DNA of 44,187 nucleotides from Longimicrobiaceae bacterium (GCA_035936415.1 DASYWD010000169.1:1-44187), one strand, 5' to 3'. Shown: positions 24,715 to 33,865, counted from the first letter of the stretch. Made by a program: numbers and translations. The notes: generated from the sequence alone by a model not told the origin.

Positions 24715-25952
24715 CCGACGAGGGACATCTCGCCGAGGTATCCCCGGTAGTGACCACAGATCGAAGTGCGGTCGAGAGACGCATTCTGATCCTGGCGCCG
24801 ATCGGGCGGACCGCCCCGCTCGCCCGCGACATCCTCGAGAGAGCAGGGTTCGCCTGCGAGGTTTGCGCGACCATGGGGGAGCTGTGCACCGAGATCGGCC
24901 ATGGCGCCGGCGCCGCATTACTCCTCGAGGAGGCGATCTCGGCCGAGGCCGACGCTCGGAAGTTTGCCGCGGCACTCCAGGCCCAACCCGACTGGTCGGA
25001 CCTGCCGGTCACCGTGTTCGTCGCCGACCTGGAGCGCACCGCGACCTGGTTCCGGTACTTCGCCAAGCTCATGCCCGGCCGGAGCATCGTCGTCCTCGAG
25101 CGGCCCATCCGCGCGCCGGCTCTGATCTCCCTGATGACTTCCCTGCTCCAGGCCCGCGCGCGCCAGTGCGAGGTGCGAGACCTCATGATCGAGCTGGGCC
25201 GGGCCCGCCACGAGGCCGAAGCCGCGAACTTCGCGAAGAGCGAATTCCTGGCCGTCATGTCGCATGAGCTGAGAACGCCGTTGAATGCAATCATCGGGTT
25301 CAGCGACCTGCTGGTCGATGGGATCTCCGGCCCGCTCGCGGAAACTCCCAGGAGGCAGGTGGAACGCATCGGCAAGAGCGCGTGGCACCTGCTGGGCCTC
25401 ATCGAGGACATCCTGGCCCACGCTCGCATCGAAGCAGGCAAGGAGGAGCTCAGGCTCGAACCGGTGAGTGCCGCCGACCTCGCCCGGGAGGCGGCCACGG
25501 TCGTCGAGCCACTCGCGGCCAAGAAGGGGCTGGCGCTTCTGGTCAGCGTGCCGGAGGACCGCGTCTCGATCGAGACTGACGCCCGGAAGGTGAGACAGAT
25601 CCTCCTCAACCTGTTGAGCAACGCGATCAAGTTCACGGAGCGAGGTGAAGTCGCGCTCAAGCTCGAACCCGCGCCGGGCGGTGGCGTGGTCTTCCAGGTC
25701 CGTGATACGGGGGGCGGGATCGCCCCCAGGCACCTGGAGACCATCTTCGAGGCCTTCGAGCAGGTCGATCCCTCCCTGACGCGAAGGGAACAGGGCACCG
25801 GCCTGGGTCTCGGCGTCAGCCGCAAGCTGGCGCTCTTGCTCGGCGGAGAGCTGTCCGTCGAGAGCGAGCTGGGGGTGGGGAGCACTTTCACGCTCCGGCT
25901 CCCGAAGTCGGCACCGCCCGGGGTATCCGGCGGAGCAGGAGGAGGGCCTTGA
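24711..25952 (+). CDS. Histidine kinase with N-terminal degenerate receiver-like domain
   Basis: A 413-residue kinase whose GTG start overlaps the KaiC-like stop. Residues about 22-150 look like a receiver fold ([23 protein letters not shown]), but the acidic pair and the phospho-Asp are missing: the expected strand reads AALLLEEA. This is thus a pseudo-receiver. HisKA follows with His185 in [15 protein letters not shown], then HATPase_c (N box [10 protein letters not shown]1 [11 protein letters not shown]2 GTGLGLGVS). There are no membrane helices. In the first KaiC operon the degenerate receiver is a separate gene; here it is fused to the kinase, so both systems carry a KaiC, a non-phosphorylatable receiver and a kinase. 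The gene converges on the double kinase with an 8-nt gap. Confidence 0.9.
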   Translation: MTDEGHLAEVSPVVTTDRSAVERRILILAPIGRTAPLARDILERAGFACEVCATMGELCTEIGHGAGAALLLEEAISAEADARKFAAALQAQPDWSDLPVTVFVADLERTATWFRYFAKLMPGRSIVVLERPIRAPALISLMTSLLQARARQCEVRDLMIELGRARHEAEAANFAKSEFLAVMSHELRTPLNAIIGFSDLLVDGISGPLAETPRRQVERIGKSAWHLLGLIEDILAHARIEAGKEELRLEPVSAADLAREAATVVEPLAAKKGLALLVSVPEDRVSIETDARKVRQILLNLLSNAIKFTERGEVALKLEPAPGGGVVFQVRDTGGGIAPRHLETIFEAFEQVDPSLTRREQGTGLGLGVSRKLALLLGGELSVESELGVGSTFTLRLPKSAPPGVSGGAGGGP

Positions 25953-25960
25953 GATTCCCT

Positions 25961-28723
25961 TCAGCTCTCCTGGACCGGCGCGAGCGACAGGACGAACGTG
26001 GAGCCCACACCGATGGTGCTTTCCACCGTGAGGTCGCCCGCCATGTCTCGCGCAAGCTGCCGACTGACTGAGAGGCCAAGTCCCATCCCCTCCGCAGGAC
26101 GCGTGAGGCTCCCGTCTCCCTGCACGAACGGCTCGAACACGGAGTCCAGCTTCTCGGGCGGGATGCCCTGCCCGGTGTCACGGACCCGAATCGTCGGCCG
26201 ATCTCCATCCATCCTGCACTCGACCGCCACCTCGCCGCCGGCCTCGCTGAACTTACGCGCGTTGGAGAGCAGGTTCATCAGGATCTGCCAGACCTTGGCC
26301 GGATCCGCATGCGCACAAACACCGGGTTCGCAACGGGTCACGAGCTCCAACCCATTCTCCTCGAAGCTCTGTCGGTAGGCTCCCGATGCGTCCTCGACAA
26401 CCGAGCAAAGACCCACGTCGTCGAGGTGGTACTCCACCTTCTTCTCGTGGAGGCGCACGAAGTTCAGCATGTCCTCCACGATGCGCAGGAGCTGCTTCTC
26501 GCCGGCCCGGACTCGCTCCACGTAATGTTTCTGGGTGGTGGTCAGCGGGCCCGCGATCTCCATGGTCAGAAGCTCCAGGTACCCGGCCATGATGTTGAGC
26601 GGCGTGCGGAGCTCATGACTGGCGGTCGCGAGGAGCTCGGTCTTGATCTGCTCCTCGGCCTCCTTCCGAGCACTCGCGCGTTCAGCCTCGACCAGTGCCA
26701 GCGCCGCGCGGTGCAGACGGGCGTTGTCGATCGCGATCCCGCACCGCGCGGCCAGATCCTCGGCGACCGACATGTCGGCCTTGTCGAACCGGCGGCCTGC
26801 GGACGACGTGACAAAGGTGATCGCCCCGAGCACCCGCCCTCGAGCGGACATGGGAACGGTGATCAGCGAGGACATCCCCAGCGCGCGGAGTCGAGCCAGG
26901 TTCTCCTCGGTACGGGCGACACTCACCAGGAACGCCTCGGTGATCTCCGGGACGACCTCCGCGCGCCGGGTGCGTGCGACGACGGGGACGCCCATCGGGT
27001 CGTCACGGAGAGGAGGCCAGCCCTCCTTCAGCTCCCGCGCGATGGCCTGCTGCGCGGGATCGGCGTGGACGATGGAGAGCCGCCGAACCGAGCCGTCGGG
27101 ACTCACGAGGTCCACGATGGACCAGGAGCCGAGCAGAGGGAGAGCGAGCCCGGCGACGGTCTCGAGTGTGGTCTCGTAGTCGAGCGAATCGGCCAGGCAC
27201 CGGCTGGCCTCGGCCAGGAACGTCCTCTGGGCGCGGCTCGTATCCTGCCGATCCGTATCTTCGGGGTGCGGGCGGCTACCGGGCCTCGCCTGCTCGTTCT
27301 CGGTGGCGGCTGCGCCGTCGAGCGAGGCCTCCGGGCGAGGCTGGCGCGCCATGCTCCCCACCGCGGGAAGCCAGAGGAAGAAGCTCGTTCCGAGGCCCAC
27401 CTCGCTTCGCGCGGTGATGTCGCCACCCATGAGGCGCGCCAGCCGCCTGCTGATGGTAACGCCGAGCCCGCTCCCGCCATGCTGGCCCCCGGACATGTCA
27501 GCCTGCTCGAACGGCTCGAAGATGGCCGCGAGCCGCTCCGGTGGGATCCCCGGCCCCGTGTCCTCGACGCGAATCCACGCCCACGGCCCCGGCCCCTTCA
27601 GGTCGGCTTCCGGCGAGGCATGCTCCGCCGTCCCGGCACTGACGGTGATCCGCCCGCCCCCGGGCGTGAACTTGACCGCGTTCCCGAGCAGGTTCACCAC
27701 GATCTGCCGCACCCGCTCCTCGTCTCCATAGTAGGGCGTATCGGCGGCGGACCCGGAGATCTCGTTCGCCAGGCGAAGCGTCTTCGCTTTCGCCTGCGGC
27801 TCCACCAGCGCGAGAGCGCCCTCCACCGCAGGTCCGATCCGTTCCACCGCCCCGCCGAAGGGCATCCGGTCCGCTTCCATGCGCGAGAGGTCCAGCGTGT
27901 CGTTCACCAGCCCCAGCAGGTGCCTGCCGCTCGATCGGATGCGCTCGACGTGGGCTCGCTGCTCGCTGGCGAGTGAGCCCGCCGTTTCCATCTCCAGCAG
28001 GTCTGCGTAACCGATGATCGCGTTGACCGGGGTGCGGATCTCGTGGCTGAGCGTCGTCAGGAACTCGGCCCTGCTCCGGTTCGCCTCCTGCCCTGCCCTC
28101 AGTGCCTCGGCGGATTCGCTCGCAGCCCTGAGCGCCGCCTCGGCCGCATGGCGCGCCGTCAGGTCGCGAGTCACCTTGGCGAAGCCCAGCAGGGTGCCGT
28201 CCGCATCGCGCAGGGCCGTGAGCGCGACCCCGGCCCAGAAGGTGGAGCCGTCGCTTCGGACGCGCTGTCCCTCGCCCGTGTACTCCCCCCGCTCGGCCGC
28301 GCTCTGAAGGTGCTCCTCGGCGGTTCCGTCCTCCGAGCCGCCGTCGAGGTACATGGCGCGCAGGTGGGCGCCTTCGACCTCGTCCGCGGTCCACCACTTC
28401 ATGAGGCGCGCCCCTTCGCCCCAGTAGATGACGATCCCGTCCGGGTCCAGGAGGAAGACGGCGTAGTCGCGCACGTTCTCCGCGAGCGCGGCGAACATCC
28501 GCATCGCCACGCCACGCCCGGGCAGACCCTGCCGCGGACGGTCCGACTCCTGCGGGCTCGCACCCGACTCTCCAGCGCGAGCCCTGCCTCGGTGCCACGC
28601 CGCCTCGCGTTCCTGGCTCTCCCGGCCAGGCACTCCGGGACGCTCTCCCCTCAGCTCGCCGGGTGCGCCCGTCGCACTCGGGTCGGGATGCGCGGATCCG
28701 TCGATCTTCTCCCGCTGGTCCAT
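25961..28723 (-). CDS. Double histidine kinase: PAS-HisKA-HATPase followed by GAF-HisKA-HATPase
   Basis: A 920-residue soluble protein containing two complete kinase modules. Module 1: disordered N-terminus, PAS domain about 75-205 ([19 protein letters not shown] to [10 protein letters not shown]), HisKA with His227 in [15 protein letters not shown], HATPase_c with [19 protein letters not shown] and GSGLGVTIS. Module 2: a linker rich in Arg/Pro/Glu, GAF about 495-665 ([19 protein letters not shown]), HisKA with His703 in [15 protein letters not shown], HATPase_c with [19 protein letters not shown] and MGLGLSVS. Both modules keep the essential His, N, G1 and G2 boxes, so both may be active. 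No receiver is attached. The frame is open from a GTG at 28762, but ATG 28723 with AGGCGAG upstream is preferred. The second half resembles the kinase at 11160-12707, suggesting origin by fusion. Confidence 0.9.
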   Translation of the reverse strand: MDQREKIDGSAHPDPSATGAPGELRGERPGVPGRESQEREAAWHRGRARAGESGASPQESDRPRQGLPGRGVAMRMFAALAENVRDYAVFLLDPDGIVIYWGEGARLMKWWTADEVEGAHLRAMYLDGGSEDGTAEEHLQSAAERGEYTGEGQRVRSDGSTFWAGVALTALRDADGTLLGFAKVTRDLTARHAAEAALRAASESAEALRAGQEANRSRAEFLTTLSHEIRTPVNAIIGYADLLEMETAGSLASEQRAHVERIRSSGRHLLGLVNDTLDLSRMEADRMPFGGAVERIGPAVEGALALVEPQAKAKTLRLANEISGSAADTPYYGDEERVRQIVVNLLGNAVKFTPGGGRITVSAGTAEHASPEADLKGPGPWAWIRVEDTGPGIPPERLAAIFEPFEQADMSGGQHGGSGLGVTISRRLARLMGGDITARSEVGLGTSFFLWLPAVGSMARQPRPEASLDGAAATENEQARPGSRPHPEDTDRQDTSRAQRTFLAEASRCLADSLDYETTLETVAGLALPLLGSWSIVDLVSPDGSVRRLSIVHADPAQQAIARELKEGWPPLRDDPMGVPVVARTRRAEVVPEITEAFLVSVARTEENLARLRALGMSSLITVPMSARGRVLGAITFVTSSAGRRFDKADMSVAEDLAARCGIAIDNARLHRAALALVEAERASARKEAEEQIKTELLATASHELRTPLNIMAGYLELLTMEIAGPLTTTQKHYVERVRAGEKQLLRIVEDMLNFVRLHEKKVEYHLDDVGLCSVVEDASGAYRQSFEENGLELVTRCEPGVCAHADPAKVWQILMNLLSNARKFSEAGGEVAVECRMDGDRPTIRVRDTGQGIPPEKLDSVFEPFVQGDGSLTRPAEGMGLGLSVSRQLARDMAGDLTVESTIGVGSTFVLSLAPVQES

Positions 28724-28870
28724 TGCTCGCCTGTTGGAGGTCACGTAGGGCTCGATCAACACTCCGGGAGCAGGACCGGTGCCAACCAGCGGCTCCGACG
28801 GACTGCTGTCGTGCCGTGGTCAAGCACGCCGAGCCCGGTGTGAGGGTCCCGGATGCCGGAGCCTTTGTTG

Positions 28871-28917
28871 TTGACTTCCGACAACACCCCACGCATACTG
28901 GTGTCGGAAGACGACAC
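28871..28917 (+). promoter_or_regulatory. Promoter and PadR-type operator of the padR-ADOP operon
   Basis: TTGACT at 28871-28876, 17 nt, CATACT at 28894-28899. Immediately after is the palindrome GTGTCG (28901-28906) and CGACAC (28912-28917). A second inverted pair, CTTCCGACA (28875-28883) and TGTCGGAAG (28902-28910), brackets the -10 box. PadR regulators commonly bind GTGTC/GACAC-type palindromes at their own promoters, so autorepression is likely. Confidence 0.65.
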
Positions 28918-28936
28918 TTCCCACTCCGAGGCCTGC

Positions 28937-29293
28937 ATGGCGGACCCCCGCGCATCGAGCTCCCCATCCGCGCCCAACGACGTACTGCGCGGCACGTTGG
29001 ACCTGCTGATCCTGAAGACGCTGTCCCTCGAGCCGATGCACGGGTGGGCGATCAGCCAGCGCCTGGAGCAGCTCTCCCTCGACGCCCTGCGGGTGGGTCA
29101 GGGCTCGCTCTATCCTGCGCTCCAGCGCCTGGAGGAGAAGGGCTGGGTCGAGAGCGAGTGGCGGCACACGGTGGAGAACCGCCGCGCGAAGTACTACGAG
29201 CTGACCCCCGCCGGCCGTCGCGCGCTCGGCGCGGAGACGGAGAGCTGGCGGCGATACGTCGACATGGTCGACCTCATCCTGAAGACCACCTGA
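28937..29293 (+). CDS. PadR-family transcriptional regulator
   Basis: A 118-residue winged-helix repressor. The fold is clear from VLRGTLDLLILKTLSLEPMH, GWAISQRLEQLS, then QGSLYPALQRLEEKGWVESEW and the wing RRAKYYELTPAGRRAL. This is the short PadR subtype that in Acidobacteriota and Gemmatimonadota usually precedes an ADOP permease gene, exactly as here (15-nt gap). The frame continues upstream to 28853, but ATG 28937 has GAGG at the right distance, and homology starts after it. The earlier part overlaps the promoter/operator at 28871-28917, so it is unlikely to be translated. The probable function is repression of the permease until an inducer, often a toxic small molecule, is bound. Confidence 0.93.
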   Translation: MADPRASSSPSAPNDVLRGTLDLLILKTLSLEPMHGWAISQRLEQLSLDALRVGQGSLYPALQRLEEKGWVESEWRHTVENRRAKYYELTPAGRRALGAETESWRRYVDMVDLILKTT

Positions 29294-29308
29294 CCGGAGC
29301 GGACTCCG

Positions 29309-32038
29309 ATGCGCTGGACGAACCGATGGAGGAAGCGGCTCCGCACGATCACCCACCCGGACGAGGTCGAGCGTGAGCTGGACGACGAACTCGCCTTCCA
29401 CGTGGAGATGGAGATCGAGAAGAACCTCCGCGCGGGGATGTCGGCCGACGAGGCCCGGCGGCAGGCGGCGCTGCGCTTCGGGGGGGTGCAGAAGTTCTGC
29501 GAGGAGGTCCGCGAGGCGCGCTTCTTCGGGTGGCTCGACGGCTTCTCGCTCGACGCGCGGCTCGGGCTCCGAATGCTGAAGAAGTACCCCGGCCTCACGA
29601 TCATCGGCGGGCTCGGGATGGCCGTGGCGATCGCGATGGCGGCGATCTTCGACGCCAGTCTCGGCGTCGCCAACGCGCCACTCCCTTTCGAGGGCGGCGA
29701 CCGCGTCGTTTCGCTGGAGGTCTGGGACGCGCGCATCAACAACCAGACCGGGCAGATCCTCCATGACTACGGCGTCTGGGAGGATGAGCTCCGGACGATC
29801 GACGTCCTGGGCGCGTTCCGCACTGCCTCGCGCAACCTGATCGTCCCGGGCGGATCGGCGGAGCCGACGCGTCTCGCGGAGATCACGGCGTCGGGGTTCT
29901 CGATGCAGCCTGCCCCGCCGATCCTCGGCCGGCCGCTCGTGGAGGCGGACGAGATCGAGGGCGCGCCGGCCGTTGCAGTGATCGGCCACGACCTCTGGCA
30001 GTCGCGCTTCGGCGGCGATCCGGAGGTGATCGGCACCGAGGTCCGTCTCGGCTCGGTCGTCCACGAGATCGTGGGGGTGATGCCGGAGGGGTTCGGATTT
30101 CCGCTGAACCACCAGCTCTGGGTCCCGCTCCGCCTGGACCCCACGGATCATGCGCCCGGCGACGGGCCGGTGATCGCGGCCTTCGGGCGGCTCGCGCCCG
30201 GCGCGACCCTCGAGGAGGCGCAGGCCGAGGTGACCGCGGTCGGGTCCCGGCTCGCGACCGCCTTCCCCGATTCGCACGCGCAGCTCCGGCCGAAGGTCGT
30301 GCAGTACGGGCCGCACCTGATGGACGACATGCAGGGATGGGAGATCCCCGCGATGCGGGGGATGATCGCGCTCCTGCTGATCATCATCGCCGTGAACGTG
30401 GCGGTCCTGGTGTTCGCCCGCACGGCGACCCGCGCCGGCGAGCTCACGGTCCGGAGCGCTCTGGGCGCGAGCCGCAGGCGGATCGTCACGCAGTTCTTCA
30501 CGGAGGGGCTGGTGCTGTCGGCGCTCTCGGCGGTCCTGGGGCTGGCGATCGCGGCCTTCGCGGTTGGCCGCATCGAGTCGGTGATGGACGACGTCCTTGG
30601 CCCGATGGGCGGGCTCCCGTACTGGCTGGACTTCTCGCTCTCGCCGCGCGCGGTGGCGTTCGCGATCACGCTGGCTACGCTCGCGGCGGTCATCGTGGGC
30701 ATTCTCCCGGCGCTGCGGATGACGGGCAGCCGCCTCGAATCCGCGCTCCGCGCTCTCGGCGGCGCGACGGGGATGCAGCTCGGTCGGACCTGGTCCATCC
30801 TCATCGTCGCGCAGGTCGCCTTCACCGTCGCCATCCTCCCGGCCACGCTCTTCTTCATGTACGACTTCGCCCGGTACGGGATGGTCGATCCGGGGTTCGC
30901 CGCGCATGAGTACCTGACCGGATACATCGTCAACGACCGCGAGGTGCAGGGGCAGGACGTGATGATGAGGGATGTGGAGGAAGGGGTCTTCCGCGCGGCC
31001 TACGCGGGCAGGCTCGAGGAGCTGGGGCGACGGCTCGAATCCGAGCCGGAGGTGCTCGGGGCCACGTTCACGGTGGCGAGGGCGGCGGACGAGCCGACGA
31101 TCCGGTTCGAGGTCGAGGGGCCGACGGTGGTCTCGGAATCGGTCGCGGCCGAGCAGGCGTATCCGGTGAAGTACAACCGCGTCGACGAGAGTTTCTTCGA
31201 GACCTTCCGCCTCCCGCTGCTCGCCGGCCGGGCCTTCCAGGCCGGGGACGAGAGCCCCGCGGCCGTGAACGTGGTCGTGAACCGCGCGTTCGTGCGCGAC
31301 GTGCTCGGCGGCGGACGCGCGCTCGGCCGGCGTATCCGCTTCGCGAGCGGGTACCGCGACGGCGGACGGGAGCGGACGCCGGATGGGCTCGTGGGCGACC
31401 GCTGGTACGAGATCGTGGGCGTGGTGGGTGATCTCCCGCCCGTGTCGATGGAGCCGGGCGAGCCGATTGCGCGCGTGTACCGGCCGCTCGAACACGGGAG
31501 CGCGTATCCGCTGTACCTGGCCGTCCGCACGCGGGGCGAGCCGGCGGTGTTCGCGCCGCGGCTGCGCGACCTGGCCGCGGCGGTCGATCCGGCGCTCCAG
31601 ACGCGCAACCTCCAGCCGCTCGACGCGGTGCTCCGGAAGCTCCAGGAGGCGATGCGTTTGGGCGCGCTCGGGCTGGGGCTCCTGATCGGGAGCGTGCTGC
31701 TGCTCTCGGCCGCCGGGATCTACGCCCTGATGTCGTTCACGGTGACGCAGCGACGGAGGGAGATCGGGATCCGGTCGGCGCTCGGGGCGGATCCACGGCG
31801 GATCCTCGCGAGCGTGTTTGCGCGCGCGGGTCGGCAGCTGGGGGTGGGGGCGGGGGTCGGGCTGGCGGTCGCGATCGGCCTGGACGTGCTGTCGGGAGGG
31901 GAGGTGACTGGCGGGCGCGGGATGATCGTGATGTCGGTCGTCGCGCTGGTGATTCTCGGCGTCGGCATGCTCGCGACCTGGGGTCCCGCGCGGCGCGGGC
32001 TCCGGATCCAGCCGATGCAGGCGCTGCGAGAAGAATAG
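29309..32038 (+). CDS. ADOP-type ABC transporter permease, full length
   Basis: A 909-residue permease with the complete ADOP layout. The N-terminal helical motif reads ERELDDELAFHVEMEIEKNL, then ARRQAALRFGGVQKFCEEVR. A first helix is near 95-120. A MacB-type periplasmic domain is followed by FtsX block 1 (ALLLIIIAVNVAVLVFART, ELTVRSALGASRRRIVTQFF) near 350-470. A second periplasmic domain leads to FtsX block 2 near 780-905 with RRREIGIRSALGADPRRIL, ending PARRGLRIQPMQALREE. The ATPase partner is not encoded here; family members often recruit a separate MacB-like ATPase. It is controlled by the PadR gene just upstream. A probable function is export of peptides, macrolide-like compounds or envelope components. 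The start lacks a strong ribosome-binding site. Confidence 0.92.
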   Translation: MRWTNRWRKRLRTITHPDEVERELDDELAFHVEMEIEKNLRAGMSADEARRQAALRFGGVQKFCEEVREARFFGWLDGFSLDARLGLRMLKKYPGLTIIGGLGMAVAIAMAAIFDASLGVANAPLPFEGGDRVVSLEVWDARINNQTGQILHDYGVWEDELRTIDVLGAFRTASRNLIVPGGSAEPTRLAEITASGFSMQPAPPILGRPLVEADEIEGAPAVAVIGHDLWQSRFGGDPEVIGTEVRLGSVVHEIVGVMPEGFGFPLNHQLWVPLRLDPTDHAPGDGPVIAAFGRLAPGATLEEAQAEVTAVGSRLATAFPDSHAQLRPKVVQYGPHLMDDMQGWEIPAMRGMIALLLIIIAVNVAVLVFARTATRAGELTVRSALGASRRRIVTQFFTEGLVLSALSAVLGLAIAAFAVGRIESVMDDVLGPMGGLPYWLDFSLSPRAVAFAITLATLAAVIVGILPALRMTGSRLESALRALGGATGMQLGRTWSILIVAQVAFTVAILPATLFFMYDFARYGMVDPGFAAHEYLTGYIVNDREVQGQDVMMRDVEEGVFRAAYAGRLEELGRRLESEPEVLGATFTVARAADEPTIRFEVEGPTVVSESVAAEQAYPVKYNRVDESFFETFRLPLLAGRAFQAGDESPAAVNVVVNRAFVRDVLGGGRALGRRIRFASGYRDGGRERTPDGLVGDRWYEIVGVVGDLPPVSMEPGEPIARVYRPLEHGSAYPLYLAVRTRGEPAVFAPRLRDLAAAVDPALQTRNLQPLDAVLRKLQEAMRLGALGLGLLIGSVLLLSAAGIYALMSFTVTQRRREIGIRSALGADPRRILASVFARAGRQLGVGAGVGLAVAIGLDVLSGGEVTGGRGMIVMSVVALVILGVGMLATWGPARRGLRIQPMQALREE

Positions 32039-32138
32039 CACCATGCACGAGACGCGCAGTCTCTACGCGATTTGTTGGCGGTCGAGCGTATCCCCGGGAC
32101 GGGGCGCGCCGACCTGGGGGTCGGAGCTGATCGCGCGG

Positions 32139-32573
32139 TCAAGGGGGAGAGGCACCCACCGCCTCCTCCGAGGCGTGTTCGATCTCCTCCCACACCCAGG
32201 CATCCCCCTCCACCTCCGCCCTCCCCCGCGGCGCCTGGAGCGCGCCCTCCGTCCCGATCCGCCCGAGCGCCCACGCCGCGTGCCCCCGCACCAGCGGCTC
32301 CTCGTCGTTCAGCGCCGCCGTCAGCACCGGCACCGCCTCCGGCGAGCCCCAGTTGCCGAGCGCGACGGCCACGTTGCGCAGCAGCGCCCGCCGCTTGGTC
32401 GGCTTGACAGCCGAGCCCTTGAAGCGCCGCGAGAACTCCTCCTGCGTCAGCCCCATCAGCTCGATCAGCGCCACCCCGTCCACGTCGGCGCGCGGGAGGA
32501 ACGCCTCCTCCGCTGTGTCCGAGGCGAACGAGTTCCACGGACATACCTCCTGGGAGGTCTGTCCATTCACCAC
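32139..32573 (-). pseudogene. queG: queG 3' fragment, copy 1 (epoxyqueuosine reductase C-terminus)
   Basis: A 144-codon frame matching only the C-terminal third of epoxyqueuosine reductase QueG. It begins at the last iron-sulfur motif (SQEVCPWNSFA, family C..C[QED].CPWN, with the first Cys replaced by Ser). It continues through the linker (LTQEEFSRRFKGSAVK) and the HEAT-like repeats (RRALLRNVAVALGNWGSPEAVP, LVRGHAAWALGRIG). The B12-binding and first 4Fe-4S regions (roughly 230-250 residues) are absent, so it cannot be a functional enzyme. A GTG start at 32573 and an AGGAGG sequence exist, so a short HEAT-like peptide might still be made. The second copy lies 1,264 nt away in the same orientation, with the toxin-antitoxin pair between them. 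The frame is unbroken, unlike copy 2. Confidence 0.8.
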
Positions 32574-32595
32574 TTCTTCTTTCGTCTCCGACGAA
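32546..32595. repeat. Dispersed repeat copy 2 (CCTCCTGGGAG element)
   Basis: CCTCCTGGGAGG palindrome followed by ATTCACCACTT, shared with the block at 22951; the third relative starts at 33809. It overlaps the start of queG fragment 1 on the other strand and ends just before the vapBC promoter. Confidence 0.45.
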
Positions 32596-32628
32596 CACGG
32601 CTTGTAGTCCCCGCAGATCGGTGCGATA

Positions 32629-32657
32629 TTGACTCTGTCCAGACTAGACAGGAGAAT
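32629..32657 (+). promoter_or_regulatory. Toxin-antitoxin promoter with palindromic operator
   Basis: TTGACT at 32629-32634 and GAGAAT at 32652-32657 are separated by exactly 17 nt. Those 17 nt (CTGTCCAGACTAGACAG, 32635-32651) form a near-perfect palindrome, with only one mismatched pair around the centre. This is the expected place for antitoxin/toxin complex binding and autorepression. Assignment is by sequence only. Confidence 0.6.
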
Positions 32658-32683
32658 GTGCCAGACTGATTCTGGAGGCGCCG

Positions 32684-32941
32684 ATGCAGACGTGGAAGCT
32701 TGAAGACGCCAAGAACCGGTTCAGCGAGGTGGTCCGGCTCGCTCTCTCCCACGAGCCCCAGCGCGTCACCCGCAACGGACGCGACGCCGTCGTGGTCGTC
32801 AGCGCAGAGGATTACGAGCGCCTGATCGCCCCGGGGGATGTGGTCGATTTCCTCCGGCACTCTCCGCTTGCGGAAGCGCTGTCCAGCGGCGAGTTCGATC
32901 TCGAACGTCCCGGAGACCTGGGAAGAGACGTTTCCTTCTGA
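32684..32941 (+). CDS. Antitoxin, Phd/YefM family
   Basis: An 85-residue antitoxin. The N-terminal DNA-binding part has the Phd/YefM pattern WKLEDAKNRFSEVVRLAL, then PQRVTRNGRDAVVVVSAEDYERL. The C-terminal tail (residues about 55-85) is charged and probably folds on binding the toxin. A GGAGG ribosome-binding site lies 7 nt before ATG 32684. It is followed after 12 nt by a PIN-domain toxin, the usual antitoxin-first order. The promoter at 32629-32657 with its central palindrome probably mediates autorepression. Confidence 0.92.
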   Translation: MQTWKLEDAKNRFSEVVRLALSHEPQRVTRNGRDAVVVVSAEDYERLIAPGDVVDFLRHSPLAEALSSGEFDLERPGDLGRDVSF

Positions 32942-32953
32942 TCGGCGGCCCGC

Positions 32954-33376
32954 ATGCGCTATCTCCTCGATACGAACGTGCTCGCCGAGCCGGCGAAGCC
33001 CCGTCCTGACCCGAACGTCGTGGCCTGGCTGCAGGCGCAATCGCCACTCGATCTTGCATTGAGCGTCCTCACGTTCGGCGAGATCGAGAAGGGGCTCTCA
33101 CTTCTGCCGGCGGGGGCCCGGCGGGAGGCGCTCGCAAACTGGCTCCGTACCGACCTCCCCCGACAGTTCACGGGACGGTTGCTGACGGTGGATGACCGGG
33201 TGGCGCTCGAGTGGGGGCGGCTCGCTGCGGAAGGACGGAAGGTGGGGCGGGAGCTACCGGTGGTGGATGGGCTACTCCTGGCGACGTGCGCAGCCCATGG
33301 GCTCACCCTCGTAACGCGGAACGAGCGCGACTGCGGGAACCGAGGGGTACCGGTCCTGAACCCCTGGCTCGGCTGA
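32954..33376 (+). CDS. vapC: PIN-domain ribonuclease toxin, VapC/FitB-like
   Basis: A 140-residue PIN-domain toxin that probably cleaves RNA in a metal-dependent way and is held by the upstream Phd-type antitoxin. The acidic active site is intact: Asp in YLLDTNVLAEP near residue 6, Glu in FGEIEKG near 44, Asp in LPVVDGLLLATC near 105 and Asp in RNERDCGNRGVPVLNPW near 127. The C-terminal motif is the FitB-type subgroup. The pair lies between two direct queG fragments, and such modules move often; no integrase or terminal repeats of an insertion sequence are visible. Confidence 0.93.
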   Translation: MRYLLDTNVLAEPAKPRPDPNVVAWLQAQSPLDLALSVLTFGEIEKGLSLLPAGARREALANWLRTDLPRQFTGRLLTVDDRVALEWGRLAAEGRKVGRELPVVDGLLLATCAAHGLTLVTRNERDCGNRGVPVLNPWLG

Positions 33377-33420
33377 TGGGCTACACCGGAGCACCCGTCG
33401 GGCTGTCACCGCGACTCTCA

Positions 33421-33823
33421 CTAGCGCTCGGCGAGCGTCGCCTCGATCTCCTCCCGCACCCAGGCGTCCTCCTCACCTCTGCCCTCCCCCGCAGCGCCTG
33501 CAGCGCCCCCGCCGTCCCGATCGGCCCCAGCGCCCACGCCGCGTGCCCCCGCACCAGCGGCTCCTCGTAGTTCAGCGCCGCCGTCAGCACCGGCACCGCC
33601 TCCGGCGAGCCCCAGCTGCCGAGCGCGACGGCCACGTTCCGCAGCAGCCCCCGCCGCTTGGTCCGCTTCACAGCCGAACCCTTGAAGCGTCGCGAGAACT
33701 CCTCCTGCGACATCCCCATCAGCTCGATCAGCGCCGCCCCGTCCACCCCTGATCGCGGCAGGAACGCCTCCTCCGCCGTGTCCGAGGCGAACGAGTTCCA
33801 CGGACACACCTCCTGGGAGGATT
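33421..33823 (-). pseudogene. queG: queG 3' fragment, copy 2, frameshifted
   Basis: A second copy of the same QueG C-terminal fragment, clearly related at nucleotide level (about nine bases in ten match by eye). It reads SSQEVCPWNSFASDTAEEAF at the start, then RRGLLRNVAVALGSWGSPEAVP and LVRGHAAWALGPIG. Compared with copy 1 one base is missing near 33472. This moves the frame after RGRAEV; the original ending (DAWVREEIEATLAER, stop at 33421-33423) is recovered only by restoring the base. The unrepaired frame runs on to 33381. The N-terminal two thirds of QueG are absent. It is a decaying remnant of the same event that created copy 1. Confidence 0.8.
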
Positions 33824-33865
33824 GTCCACTTCCACGTTTCGTGATCCCACTGGAGACGGGACGCA
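33809..33865. repeat. Dispersed repeat copy 3 (CCTCCTGGGAG element)
   Basis: CCTCCTGGGAGG followed by a diverged form of the block at 22951. Read on the plus strand it gives SWEDC, then RFVIPLETG, against SWETC and TFVVPLSTG in copy 1. It lies at the upstream end of queG fragment 2. Confidence 0.4.

Noticed and set aside
13734-25952. A full Kai circadian clock
   Set aside because: No KaiA- or KaiB-like gene is visible in the window, and KaiC-like proteins are widespread without clock function; only a KaiC-like signalling role is claimed.
28820-32044. Open frame of over 1,000 codons on the minus strand opposite padR and the ADOP permease
   Set aside because: It is the antisense shadow of the permease; composition is dominated by His, Arg, Asp and Pro with no recognisable domain.
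32139-33823. An insertion sequence or composite transposon around the toxin-antitoxin pair
   Set aside because: No transposase, no terminal inverted repeats and no target duplication could be seen; the flanking repeats are pieces of a cellular gene.
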